Shown one piece after another: positions 27,226 through 34,512 of a stretch of DNA of 57,059 nucleotides. The translations under genes were made by a program, and so were the position numbers. Below the pieces are notes generated by a model that did not search any database, was not told the DNA's origin, and saw only the letters and a list, made by a program, of their open reading frames with translations. Each line of letters begins with the position of its first letter. The first letter of the stretch is position 1. Source of the DNA: Fidelibacterota bacterium UBA6817 (GTDB lineage: Bacteria > Fidelibacterota > Fidelibacteria > Fidelibacterales > Fidelibacteraceae); contig DKER01000038.1 of the NCBI GenBank assembly GCA_002452555.1, forward strand, positions 1 through 57,059. Direction: 5' to 3'.

Positions 27226-27448
27226 GATGATTCTCCTTTTCCGGGACAGGATCATATCCGCCGGGATGGAAGGGGTGGCATTTTATTATTCGCGTAAAAG
27301 ATAGTGCTAATCCTCTTAAAACGCCAAAACGTTCTATTGATTGATATGAATAGGCAGAGCAGGATGGTGAAAAACGACAGGACGGCGCAAAATAAGGGGA
27401 AATAAACAACTGATAAAAGCGGATAAATTTCAGTACAAGATATTTCAT
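27218..27448 (-). CDS. yidD: Membrane protein insertion efficiency factor YidD
   Basis: A 76-residue protein with the full YidD (UPF0161) signature: an amphipathic N-terminus (YLVLKFIRFYQLFISP), then SCRFSPSCSAYSYQSIERFG and the HPFHPGGYDPVP tail. It assists YidC in membrane-protein insertion. It overlaps rnpA by four bases upstream and yidC by eight bases downstream, typical of the rpmH-rnpA-yidD-yidC operon. Confidence 0.96.
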   Translation of the reverse strand: MKYLVLKFIRFYQLFISPYFAPSCRFSPSCSAYSYQSIERFGVLRGLALSFTRIIKCHPFHPGGYDPVPEKENHHV

Positions 27449-27777
27449 GGAATGGTGTGGAATGATTTTTTTATTTGAGATTTATACAACTCTAATGAAT
27501 GTCGTTTTGGGGTCTGCCGGGCAATAAAACCATAATGGTAACCGGGAGGAATACAATCCTGATTTTGCCGTACGCTTTCACGAAGATAACGTTTTGCAAA
27601 ATTTCTATCCACTGCACAGCCTATTGTTTTTCTGGCCGCAAAAAGAAATCGGGTTTCGCCGGTGTAGCGATATACGATATTATAGTAGGGTGACCGTATC
27701 CATTGGCCCTCTGAAAAAAGACTTTGTATGGCCTTTTTATTTTTTAACAGACAATGTTTTTTTAGTGAATGGATCAC
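27445..27777 (-). CDS. rnpA: Ribonuclease P protein component
   Basis: A 110-residue basic protein that binds the RNase P RNA and aids maturation of tRNA 5' ends. The RNR signature lies at AVDRNFAKRYLRE (Arg58, Asn59, Lys62, Arg63), preceded by the strand FLFAARKTIG. The start codon is GTG at 27777-27775, sharing four bases (GTGA) with the stop codon of rpmH, and the stop overlaps yidD by four bases. Confidence 0.96.
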   Translation of the reverse strand: MIHSLKKHCLLKNKKAIQSLFSEGQWIRSPYYNIVYRYTGETRFLFAARKTIGCAVDRNFAKRYLRESVRQNQDCIPPGYHYGFIARQTPKRHSLELYKSQIKKSFHTIP

Positions 27778-27914
27778 GAAGAGACCGTCAGGCGTTTTCG
27801 TCCTTTTGCGCGACGGCGGGACAGAACAGCCTGGCCCCCCTTTGTTTCCATTCTTGAGCGGAAGCCGTGTTTGTTTTTACGCTTTCTGTTGCTTGGCTGA
27901 AAGGTTCTTTTCAA
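27774..27914 (-). CDS. rpmH: 50S ribosomal protein L34
   Basis: A 46-residue L34 read by hand from the minus strand: start KRTFQPSNRKRKNKHGFRSR, then METKGGQAVLSRRRAKGR and KRLTVSS. This is the complete family sequence. The start codon is TTG at 27914-27912, placed by the perfect AAGGAG site at 27927-27922 seven bases upstream and by the canonical KRTFQPS opening. It is easily missed by ORF callers because of its size and rare start. The stop shares four bases with the rnpA GTG. The gene borders the putative oriC. Confidence 0.97.
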   Translation of the reverse strand: MKRTFQPSNRKRKNKHGFRSRMETKGGQAVLSRRRAKGRKRLTVSS

Positions 27915-28103
27915 GGGATTTCTCCTTACAATTTGTTTTTGATTTTGTTCAGCTTAGTAATTTGTGAAAAAACAATGCCATAATCAAACAATTAGCATAT
28001 TAAAAAGAATAATTTTCTTGAAATAAATTTTGTTTTTATACAAAATCCCACTTGACATTGCCGTAGCAAATTGCAAACTTCATTCTGCAATAGCGGACGT
28101 TCA

Positions 28104-28123
28104 TGTGGATAATATGTGGATAC
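28104..28123 (-). promoter_or_regulatory. DnaA box pair (one exact, one 8/9)
   Basis: TGTGGATAA at 28104-28112 is an exact DnaA box in reverse orientation. TGTGGATAC at 28115-28123 differs by one base. Their starts are 11 bases apart, about one helical turn, which favours cooperative DnaA binding on one face of the DNA. Confidence 0.8.
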
Positions 28124-28237
28124 ATCGAACATTCTATGTGTGTGCCAAGCGGAGCATGAAAGTTGTGCGGGGATTTAAGTGTCTGAGGTTCAGGCGATTA
28201 ATAGCAATGATCAATAGGCCGTTAGGTTTGAATGCTA

Positions 28238-28246
28238 TGTGGATAA
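28238..28246 (-). promoter_or_regulatory. DnaA box upstream of dnaA
   Basis: Exact TGTGGATAA (TTATCCACA on the minus strand), followed by a T-rich run and then the dnaA ribosome binding site. It is in the same orientation as the other origin boxes. Confidence 0.8.
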
Positions 28247-28280
28247 CTCTTTTTTTTGTAAATTTTTGCTAAGGGGAAAT

Positions 28281-28289
28281 TGTGGATAA
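28281..28289 (-). promoter_or_regulatory. DnaA box overlapping the dnaA start codon
   Basis: Exact TGTGGATAA in which the GTG start codon and codons 2-3 (GAT AA) of dnaA are embedded. DnaA bound here would cover the start of its own gene, consistent with autoregulation or with the edge of oriC. Confidence 0.75.
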
Positions 28290-29700
28290 CGTTCAATCTG
28301 CCCTTAAAGTGAAATGGGATGATCTCTTAAATAATCTTCAAAAAAAGATACCTTCTCACAGTTATTCATCCTGGATACTGCCCTTGAATTTTTTAGATTG
28401 CAATGATTATTCAATAAGAATATCGGCGCCGAATCGTTTTCATTCAGAATACATTGAAATGCATTTTAGAGACATAATAATAGCAGGGATCAAAGATGTT
28501 TTTGAAAAAGAAATGACGCTGCAAATCGTGACAGAGCAAAGAAACATCAAACCCCAGCTACATAGCCAAAGTTCAGATCTCGTAAATATTTCAGATAAGG
28601 TTTCTCACAATGAAAAACCTGACGAAAGAGAAAACTTTCAACAGACCTATTATGTTGAAGATCGTTACAGCCAGCTAAATGGTCGGTACACATTTGAAAC
28701 GTTTGTTGAAGGTCCTCATAACCAGTTTGCCAAAGTTGCAAGTCGCGCCGTTTCGGAGGCGCCGGGCAACACAGCCTTTAATCCCCTTTTGATTTACGGC
28801 GGAACAGGGCTGGGCAAAACACACCTTCTTCAGGCAATCGGACATTATGCCAGAACCCAGAATCCCAACCGGCGGGTTATATATGTTTCAAGTGAAAAAT
28901 TTATGATTGATTTTATTACTGCCATTCGGAACAATCGCCTGAATGAATTTGGCAACTTGTATAGACAGGCGGACCTGCTCCTGGTTGACGACATACAGTT
29001 TCTGGAATCCAGGGAAGGAACACAGGAACAATTCTTTCATACATTTAATGATCTTTATCAGCACGGAAAGCAAATTGTTATTACTTCCGACAGGACTCCA
29101 AAAGAATTGAAAGGTGTGGAAGAGAGACTTATTTCCCGTTTCCTTTCAGGATTGACGGTAGACATACAACCCCCCGACTTCGAATCACGAATTGCTATCC
29201 TTCAAAAAAAAGCAACAATCGATCAACTGTCAATACCGCCGGAAGTCATAGAATTTGTAGCACAAAATATTACAACAAATGTTCGTGAATTGGAGGGAGC
29301 CATGACGCGAATATTTGCATACAGCTCCCTTGCCCATACAGACGTAACAATAAATTTGGCTAAAAAAGTTATTAAAGACATGATGGGTGTTCGAAAAACA
29401 CGGCATATTTCTATAGATATTATTCAATCTGCCGTTTCAGAATTTTACAAAGTCACCGAAAATGAACTCATGGGTAAAGGGAGAAAAAAAGAAGTTGCAC
29501 AGGCAAGACAGGTTATTATGTTCCTGAGCCGGGAAATCAGCGGTATGTCGCTAAAAACAATTGGTCTAAGGCTGGGTCGGCGCGACCACACGACCGTGAT
29601 GCATGCCTGCAATGTTATCGGAAAAAAAATCCGGGAAAACAAATCCTTTGCAAAAGAAATTGAAGCAATAAAACATCAGATAGATCTTGCTTCGTCATAA
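28282..29700 (+). CDS. dnaA: Chromosomal replication initiator DnaA
   Basis: A 472-residue DnaA with all four domains: domain I (about 1-85), a linker, the AAA+ domain III with Walker A GGTGLGKT (173-180), Walker B LLLVDDIQF (232-240) and sensor RTPKEL, and domain IV with the DNA-binding signature GRRDHTTVMHACN (432-444). The start codon is GTG, five bases after AAGGGGA at 28271-28277, and lies inside an exact DnaA box. It is the first plus-strand gene to the right of the putative oriC. dnaN is not downstream of it, which departs from the common dnaA-dnaN order. Confidence 0.98.
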   Translation: MDNVQSALKVKWDDLLNNLQKKIPSHSYSSWILPLNFLDCNDYSIRISAPNRFHSEYIEMHFRDIIIAGIKDVFEKEMTLQIVTEQRNIKPQLHSQSSDLVNISDKVSHNEKPDERENFQQTYYVEDRYSQLNGRYTFETFVEGPHNQFAKVASRAVSEAPGNTAFNPLLIYGGTGLGKTHLLQAIGHYARTQNPNRRVIYVSSEKFMIDFITAIRNNRLNEFGNLYRQADLLLVDDIQFLESREGTQEQFFHTFNDLYQHGKQIVITSDRTPKELKGVEERLISRFLSGLTVDIQPPDFESRIAILQKKATIDQLSIPPEVIEFVAQNITTNVRELEGAMTRIFAYSSLAHTDVTINLAKKVIKDMMGVRKTRHISIDIIQSAVSEFYKVTENELMGKGRKKEVAQARQVIMFLSREISGMSLKTIGLRLGRRDHTTVMHACNVIGKKIRENKSFAKEIEAIKHQIDLASS

Positions 29701-29905
29701 TTATCGATAAAATCAACCTATACGTATTTGTATGCTCGATTATTGTATTTAATTGTATTATTAATAGAATGAATCCTTTTTTTGTCAAGCAATAATGTAA
29801 CCATCTGCTATAGGATTGGACTGATTATATTATGAAGAAGCCTGGCCTCGGGATGCCTGCAATCGAAATATGAAGAAATAAAAAAAATATTATAAAGGGA
29901 ATAAA

Positions 29906-30373
29906 ATGAGAGAATTAATCGATGGACAAAAAGCCCCGGATTTTATACTAAAGGATGCAGGAGGAATCCGCCATAAACTCAGTGATTATTGAGGGCATCA
30001 TATCGTTCTTTATTTTTATCCAAAAGACAATACGTCGGGCTGTACAAAACAAGCCTGCAATTTTCGTGATGACTACAGCCTGTACATAAAAAATGGAATC
30101 ATTATCCTTGGCATCAGTCCGGATTCGGAAAAATCTCATGCCGGATTTATTGAAAAACACAAACTCCCGTTTCCTCTTCTTTCTGATCCCGATAAAAAGG
30201 TGCTGGAACAGTATGGTGCGTGGGGGAAAAAAATGATGTATGGCCGGGAATATATGGGTGTAATTCGAAAAACGTATCTTATAGATAAGGATGGAATTAT
30301 TGTAAAAATATTCCCCAAAGTCAATGTTAACGGACACTCAAAAGAGATCCTTTCGTGTTTTGGTATTAGATAA
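29906..30373 (+). pseudogene. BCP/PrxQ-type peroxiredoxin with in-frame TGA at codon 29
   Basis: Reading from ATG 29906 gives a full-length (155-codon) thioredoxin-dependent peroxidase of the BCP family: opening GQKAPDFILKDAGG, then LSDY-stop-GHHIVLYFYPKDNTSGCTKQACNFRD with both the peroxidatic Cys and the second Cys five residues on, and GVIRKTYLIDKDG. The single flaw is TGA at 29990-29992, where relatives have Arg or Lys in DY(R/K)G; CGA to TGA is one transition. The rest is intact with no frameshift. It is either a recent nonsense mutation, a sequencing error or a read-through. Selenocysteine is unlikely, since the peroxidatic position already holds Cys. An AAAGGGA site precedes the ATG. 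The 205 bases between dnaA and this gene show nothing clear. Confidence 0.85.
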
Positions 30374-30391
30374 ACGCTATATACATTTATA

Positions 30392-30437
30392 AATATTATA
30401 CTATAATATTGACATTTGTGTTGTGGTTTAATATTAT
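30392..30437 (+). promoter_or_regulatory. Strong sigma-70-type promoter of ssb2 with an operator-like palindrome
   Basis: TTGACA (30409-30414), a 17-bp spacer and TATTAT (30432-30437) make a near-consensus housekeeping promoter. A perfect 9-bp inverted repeat with a one-base centre, AATATTATA-C-TATAATATT (30392-30410), overlaps the -35 by two bases, a placement that suits a repressor or activator. A strong AAAGGAGG site (30461-30468) lies six bases before the ssb ATG. Confidence 0.75.
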
Positions 30438-30474
30438 TGGTTTGAAATCATAACAAAGTGAAAGGAGGCCTTTT

Positions 30475-30858
30475 ATGAACCGAAATTCTGCCAACAAAGT
30501 CATTCTTGTGGGCCATCTGGGCAATCAACCGGAGATGCGCTACACAACCAATGATGTCATGACCACGACTTTTAATCTTGCCACAAACACAATGTGGAAA
30601 GATGACAACGGAGATTTTCAGGAAAGAACAGACTGGCACCGCATTGTTGCATGGAGAAGTATTGCGGACTACTGTAAAAACCTGAATACGGGTCAGATGC
30701 TATATGTTGAAGGACATCTTCAGTCAAGGGAATGGACAGACAAAGAAAGCGTAAAACACTACATTACTGAAGTGGTTGCCGAAACGGTTAGCACGCTGGG
30801 AGCCAGAAAAAAAGAGGATTTGCCAGAGTTGGAAGAAGGCGAAAAAAGTCAGAGTTGA
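30475..30858 (+). CDS. Second single-stranded DNA-binding protein, without acidic tip
   Basis: A 127-residue SSB paralogue. The OB-fold is clear (NKVILVGHLGNQPEMRY, WHRIVAWRSIADYCKNL, GQMLYVEGHLQSREW). The C-terminus is short (EELEEGEKSQS-like, ending KSQS) and lacks the DDLPF or equivalent hydrophobic tip through which SSB recruits partners; a DLPEL lies 10-odd residues from the end but is not terminal. It has its own strong promoter and ribosome binding site. Its 3' end overlaps the convergent radical-SAM gene by 10 bases. I infer a specialised or accessory SSB. The full-length main SSB is at 6441. Confidence 0.92.
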   Translation: MNRNSANKVILVGHLGNQPEMRYTTNDVMTTTFNLATNTMWKDDNGDFQERTDWHRIVAWRSIADYCKNLNTGQMLYVEGHLQSREWTDKESVKHYITEVVAETVSTLGARKKEDLPELEEGEKSQS

Positions 30859-32018
30859 TCTCTGTGTCGCGGTGTAACAGAATTCTGGTATGCCGCAATT
30901 TTCGGTTTCTTTTTTAAGAGTCCCGGAAAGTAGTGGTAGAGATGACGGGCAAACCAGTAATCAAGCTCTTCATTGCTTTCCGGAGCTCTGCCAAGAACAT
31001 GTTGCCAAACCTCATGGTCTTCCATACAGAAATATAAAAACAGGTCGTTGCCGCCATATTTTTGAATAGACGAAACAACACTCTTGTAAAGTTTAATTCG
31101 AAGAGATTTGAAATACCGCATTTTTCCATCTGTACCGCGTATCATTTCACTGACGGTCAATATTGTATCAGGAAAGCGGTTGAGGATTTTTTCTTTCATA
31201 TCGGATGGAAAACGAAGAGATCCCATAGATATCCATGAAATAAGAGAGGGGTCAGCTGCTTCAAAAAGTTTTGAAATGGTTTCGTCATAATCTTTTTCAC
31301 AGCCGGGGTAATCAATAATAGGATCAAAATGGAAGGCGAGTTTATATCCCGCTTTAACAGCTTTTTGCACAGCTTGAAGTCGCTGCTCCAGGGACGCTGT
31401 GCCGTGTTCTTCTGTCGAAATAATAAAGGGAGTATTAATAGACCATGCTAAAACAGTTCTACCCCCGTGTTCAAGCTCTGTTAAGGAGTCGATATGATTT
31501 GATTTTGTCTTCAACTCCAGAAGCATAGAGGGTGTTTGGGCTGCAAATCGAATCAACGGTTCAGAAAAATGCCCTTCTTCATTTAACGCTAAACTGTCTG
31601 CCAGTTCACCGGTACCCACTCTGAAAAAACGATCCGGTTCACGCTCAATCTGCTCTTTGACCTGTCCGATCATGTCTTCTGTATCAGTATGTACCGTTAG
31701 ATAGGGATTATTCAGATAATATTGAAGAATGCAATAACTGCAATTAAAGGGACAGTTCAGAGATTGATTTAGAACCCAATAATTGCAGCACAGATAATCT
31801 TTTGACGTCCCGGGACATGGGCGGAAAATACGCCCCCGACTCTTGGTCAGGAGAATTTTATTTTTAATGCCCCCCTCTATCTCTTTGTCCGGATTCACTT
31901 CTTCGAACGTTTCGGAGTCAAAATATATTTTGTTTTTGTAACGTTTTCCGAAGTTGTCAACAATTTCACCGGTACTTCTGCGGTGGATCAAGAGGGTTTT
32001 CTTATCATTTTTTATCAT
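30849..32018 (-). CDS. SPL-like radical SAM protein
   Basis: A 389-residue radical S-adenosylmethionine protein of the spore-photoproduct-lyase (SplB) family. The 4Fe-4S cysteines are Cys89, Cys93 and Cys96 in NCPFNCSYC, followed by ILQYYL as in SPL (YCYLQ...). Later conserved blocks are ELADSLALNE and the KAGYKLAFHFDPIIDYPG segment. In true SPL an essential Cys (141 in B. subtilis) sits in an SCTSDIVG context; here the matching segment reads VGTGELADS, with Gly in its place. So the DNA-repair reaction is not supported, and the substrate is unknown. It overlaps the upstream ParB-like gene by four bases (ATGA), a fixed pair. Both run against the local gene direction. Confidence 0.85.
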   Translation of the reverse strand: MIKNDKKTLLIHRRSTGEIVDNFGKRYKNKIYFDSETFEEVNPDKEIEGGIKNKILLTKSRGRIFRPCPGTSKDYLCCNYWVLNQSLNCPFNCSYCILQYYLNNPYLTVHTDTEDMIGQVKEQIEREPDRFFRVGTGELADSLALNEEGHFSEPLIRFAAQTPSMLLELKTKSNHIDSLTELEHGGRTVLAWSINTPFIISTEEHGTASLEQRLQAVQKAVKAGYKLAFHFDPIIDYPGCEKDYDETISKLFEAADPSLISWISMGSLRFPSDMKEKILNRFPDTILTVSEMIRGTDGKMRYFKSLRIKLYKSVVSSIQKYGGNDLFLYFCMEDHEVWQHVLGRAPESNEELDYWFARHLYHYFPGLLKKKPKIAAYQNSVTPRHRDQL

Positions 32019-32953
32019 AATGTCAGACGCTCTTTTAACAAGGATCGTATTTTACTGCCGTTTTGTTCCAACCAGTTTTCTGAATCTGTTATATCAGAGT
32101 CTTTTTGGATATGAAATAATAGTTGTATCCCCGGGGCTTCACCGTCTTTATCCAATATGATCTGCACATGTTGCGGAATTTGTATTTCTTGTAAATGTTG
32201 ATTTATTTTTTTTTGATAAGAATAAATTCTCGGATATCTGTACTGGAAGAGTTTATTAAAAAATACATCAGGCTGGATGTCTACATTTTGTTGCGGCAGG
32301 AAAAGATGTATCAGGGATTCAATGGAAATGTTTTCTCTTTTTGCGGATTCTGTCAACATGACAATTGCCTGTTCCAGTTTATTTATGCCGTAATCAAGAG
32401 AAAGCAGGGGTTCAAGAATTGCCAAATTTGCCGATTGAACGATTGTTTTAACTCTGCGGCCGGGAACGCGATGCCTTGATAAAAAACTGAGCCAATTTGC
32501 AGATGCGTTTTCGAGGGAGTTATAAACGCTGGCATATTCTTTTGTTGCCGGAAGTCCTAAATCTTGTAAAATAGATACAGGGTTTATATGCTCGAATTCA
32601 CGTTTTAAAAGGTTAAATGCCGTAACTTTTTCAGAAAATGTCAGAGGTGATTGTAAATCTTGCTTAATAATAATGGATAAATGAATTTCATATGTTAATT
32701 CAAAATCCGTTAAGACAAAAGCCGGAATCAGGGAATGATTATTTGTCCTATGAATTTCCCGTATCGCATTGATTCTTGCAAAACCATCCAGTATCATCAA
32801 TGTATTTTCTTTTGCGTGAAGATAAACCGGATCCGTTATTGAACACTTTTTCATGGCTGACCGAAATCGTTCCGGGTCTGTAAATTTATGCTGATACTGA
32901 TAGCTTGTATCGTTAATGTTGATGCTGTCGAGAGGGATCATTTTATAATTCAT
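32015..32953 (-). CDS. ParB-like (ParB/Srx-fold) protein with HTH-like middle
   Basis: A 312-residue protein with a ParB-type N-terminal domain: VYLHAKENTLMILDGFARINAIRE (about 43-66) matches the xxDGxxRxxA core of ParB/sulfiredoxin-fold proteins. The ENxxR box of segregation ParBs is replaced by KQDLQSPLTFSEK (98-110). A helix-turn-helix-like section follows (about 113-150), then a C-terminal part I do not recognise. It is therefore not an obvious chromosome-segregation ParB. A GGAG site lies six bases before the ATG. It is coupled to the SPL-like radical SAM gene and may be that protein's DNA-recognition or regulatory partner, which is inference. Confidence 0.75.
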   Translation of the reverse strand: MNYKMIPLDSININDTSYQYQHKFTDPERFRSAMKKCSITDPVYLHAKENTLMILDGFARINAIREIHRTNNHSLIPAFVLTDFELTYEIHLSIIIKQDLQSPLTFSEKVTAFNLLKREFEHINPVSILQDLGLPATKEYASVYNSLENASANWLSFLSRHRVPGRRVKTIVQSANLAILEPLLSLDYGINKLEQAIVMLTESAKRENISIESLIHLFLPQQNVDIQPDVFFNKLFQYRYPRIYSYQKKINQHLQEIQIPQHVQIILDKDGEAPGIQLLFHIQKDSDITDSENWLEQNGSKIRSLLKERLTL

Positions 32954-33084
32954 ATTACACTCCGTTTCAAGAAATTTACAACCATTTTATTTGCCGGGTA
33001 AGGGATGTTTCGGGGAAAGAATTGAGAAAAGAAAAGATATAATGTTAAATTTACCCGCTTTGTTTGAAAAGGAGTTTGTCTGTT

Positions 33085-34455
33085 TTGACAGAAAAGAAAA
33101 AAAATATTGTTGATGACTTTGTTCAAAATCCGCACAGGGCTTTGTGGAAATTGTCTGTTCCCCTTATGTTTGGCATGGCGGTTCAAACAATTTATAGTAT
33201 TGTTGATATGATTTTTATTGGCCGGATAGGCGGGGATGCCATTGCAGCTCTAAGTTTCAACATGCCCCTATTATTCTTTGCCACAGGCATAACATTTGGA
33301 TTGGGAGCCGGGGTAACCAGCGTCATCTCCCGGTTTTTGGGATCAAAAAACAAGAATGCAGCAGATAAAACGGCAGAACACGCCGTATTTATGGGAATCT
33401 TTATGGCCGTTGTAATCACCATTATGGGATTGCTGCTGCGGTATTCGATCTTTGAGTTTCTAGGAGCGCCGCCGGATATTATTTCATTAGCTGTCGATTA
33501 CTTTTCCATAATTACAATCGGGTTTGTGTTCAATATTATGAACGTTTTTTTCCGCTCAATTCTTGCAGGTGAAGGCGATACAGTTGCGCCGATTCGTTTT
33601 TTAATAACCGGAACCATTTTAAATATTATTCTGGATCCCATTTTTATTTTTACGTTTAATCTTGGCGTGCAAGGGGCAGCACTTGCAACGATTTTAAGTC
33701 AGTTTTTGGTGATGATCCTTTTTATCAATTATCTGTTTCACCGGGAAAAATCATACATACAATTCAGATTTCGCCAGTTCAGTTTCTCTATGCCGTTATT
33801 AAAGGAAATTTTTCGAATCGGTATTCCGGCTTCCATGGCAATGTTAATAATGTCCTTGGGCGGAATGGTTTTTAATCGCCTTCTTATTTTATTTGGAAGC
33901 GAAGCCGTGGCCGCTTACGGTCTTGGCCGTAATTTGGATCAAATATTTACTCTGCCCATCATGTCAATGGCAAACGGAATTGTTACCCTTGCCGGAATGT
34001 TTTATGGCGCCGGGGAGTATGAAAAAATACGGAAAACCTGGTATTATTCGCTGTCACGAGGTTTTTATATTGCCGTTCTGTCAGGACTATTATTTTATAT
34101 TGGCGCTCCGTATATCTACAGAATATTCAGCCAGGATCCTAAAATTCTCAAAATCAGCATTCAATATACACGATTAATTGTCTTTAGCTATCCCTTTATC
34201 GTGGTTTCCATGATTTCCGGCCGGGTGTTTCAGGGGCTTGGGAAAGGCCTTCCAGGATTGTTGCTCACGTCTTTAAGGGTTGTATTGATCAGCTTGCCCT
34301 TAGCCGTCATGTTTGTTATTTATATGGAGAAACCGATAGAATTCATCTGGTATTCTCTTATGCTTTCATCCTTTTCGGCCGGGATTATAGCCCTTATCTG
34401 GCTTCATCGTAAATTAATTGCGACGGAAAAGGCTTTTAGCCGCATTGTTGTGTGA
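33085..34455 (+). CDS. MATE-family multidrug efflux transporter
   Basis: A 456-residue polytopic inner-membrane protein with about twelve hydrophobic helices in two similar halves. The N-half has WKLSVPLMFGMAVQTIYSIVDMIFIG and the C-half LKEIFRIGIPASMAMLIMSLGGMVFNRLL, the repeated MatE pattern (P...G....Y..VD..F.G). It would export cationic drugs or metabolites in exchange for sodium or protons. The frame is open from TTG at 33064, but AAAGGAG at 33068-33074 points to the TTG at 33085, ten bases on. It is divergent from the ParB-like gene. Confidence 0.93.
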   Translation: MTEKKKNIVDDFVQNPHRALWKLSVPLMFGMAVQTIYSIVDMIFIGRIGGDAIAALSFNMPLLFFATGITFGLGAGVTSVISRFLGSKNKNAADKTAEHAVFMGIFMAVVITIMGLLLRYSIFEFLGAPPDIISLAVDYFSIITIGFVFNIMNVFFRSILAGEGDTVAPIRFLITGTILNIILDPIFIFTFNLGVQGAALATILSQFLVMILFINYLFHREKSYIQFRFRQFSFSMPLLKEIFRIGIPASMAMLIMSLGGMVFNRLLILFGSEAVAAYGLGRNLDQIFTLPIMSMANGIVTLAGMFYGAGEYEKIRKTWYYSLSRGFYIAVLSGLLFYIGAPYIYRIFSQDPKILKISIQYTRLIVFSYPFIVVSMISGRVFQGLGKGLPGLLLTSLRVVLISLPLAVMFVIYMEKPIEFIWYSLMLSSFSAGIIALIWLHRKLIATEKAFSRIVV

Positions 34456-34512
34456 TATGTTGAGTTCTATTGAAAGTCATAGTATATTTAAATTTGTTTG
34501 AGAGATAATGTG

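Larger units (their letters stand above)
27915..28281. other. Putative oriC region (AT-rich, DnaA boxes)
   Basis: A 367-bp non-coding stretch between the divergent rpmH and dnaA genes. The left two-thirds of it (about 27928-28050) is strongly AT-rich, and a 7-bp inverted repeat (ATTTTGT/ACAAAAT) sits at 28027-28046. The right part holds exact DnaA boxes at 28104-28112 and 28238-28246, a near match at 28115-28123, and a further exact box starting at 28281 over the dnaA start. A TTGACA at 28052-28057 could be a -35 for dnaA, but its -10 is poor. The flip of gene strand across this gap supports bidirectional replication from here. The unwinding site cannot be fixed from sequence alone. Confidence 0.85.

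Noticed and set aside
29990..29992. Selenocysteine reading of the TGA in the peroxiredoxin
   Set aside because: The TGA is not at the peroxidatic position, which already holds Cys, and no selenocysteine genes were seen.
32950..33186. 78-residue minus-strand ORF overlapping the ParB-like start by four bases
   Set aside because: It overlaps the 5' end of the MATE gene on the other strand, has a Phe-rich low-complexity sequence and no family match.
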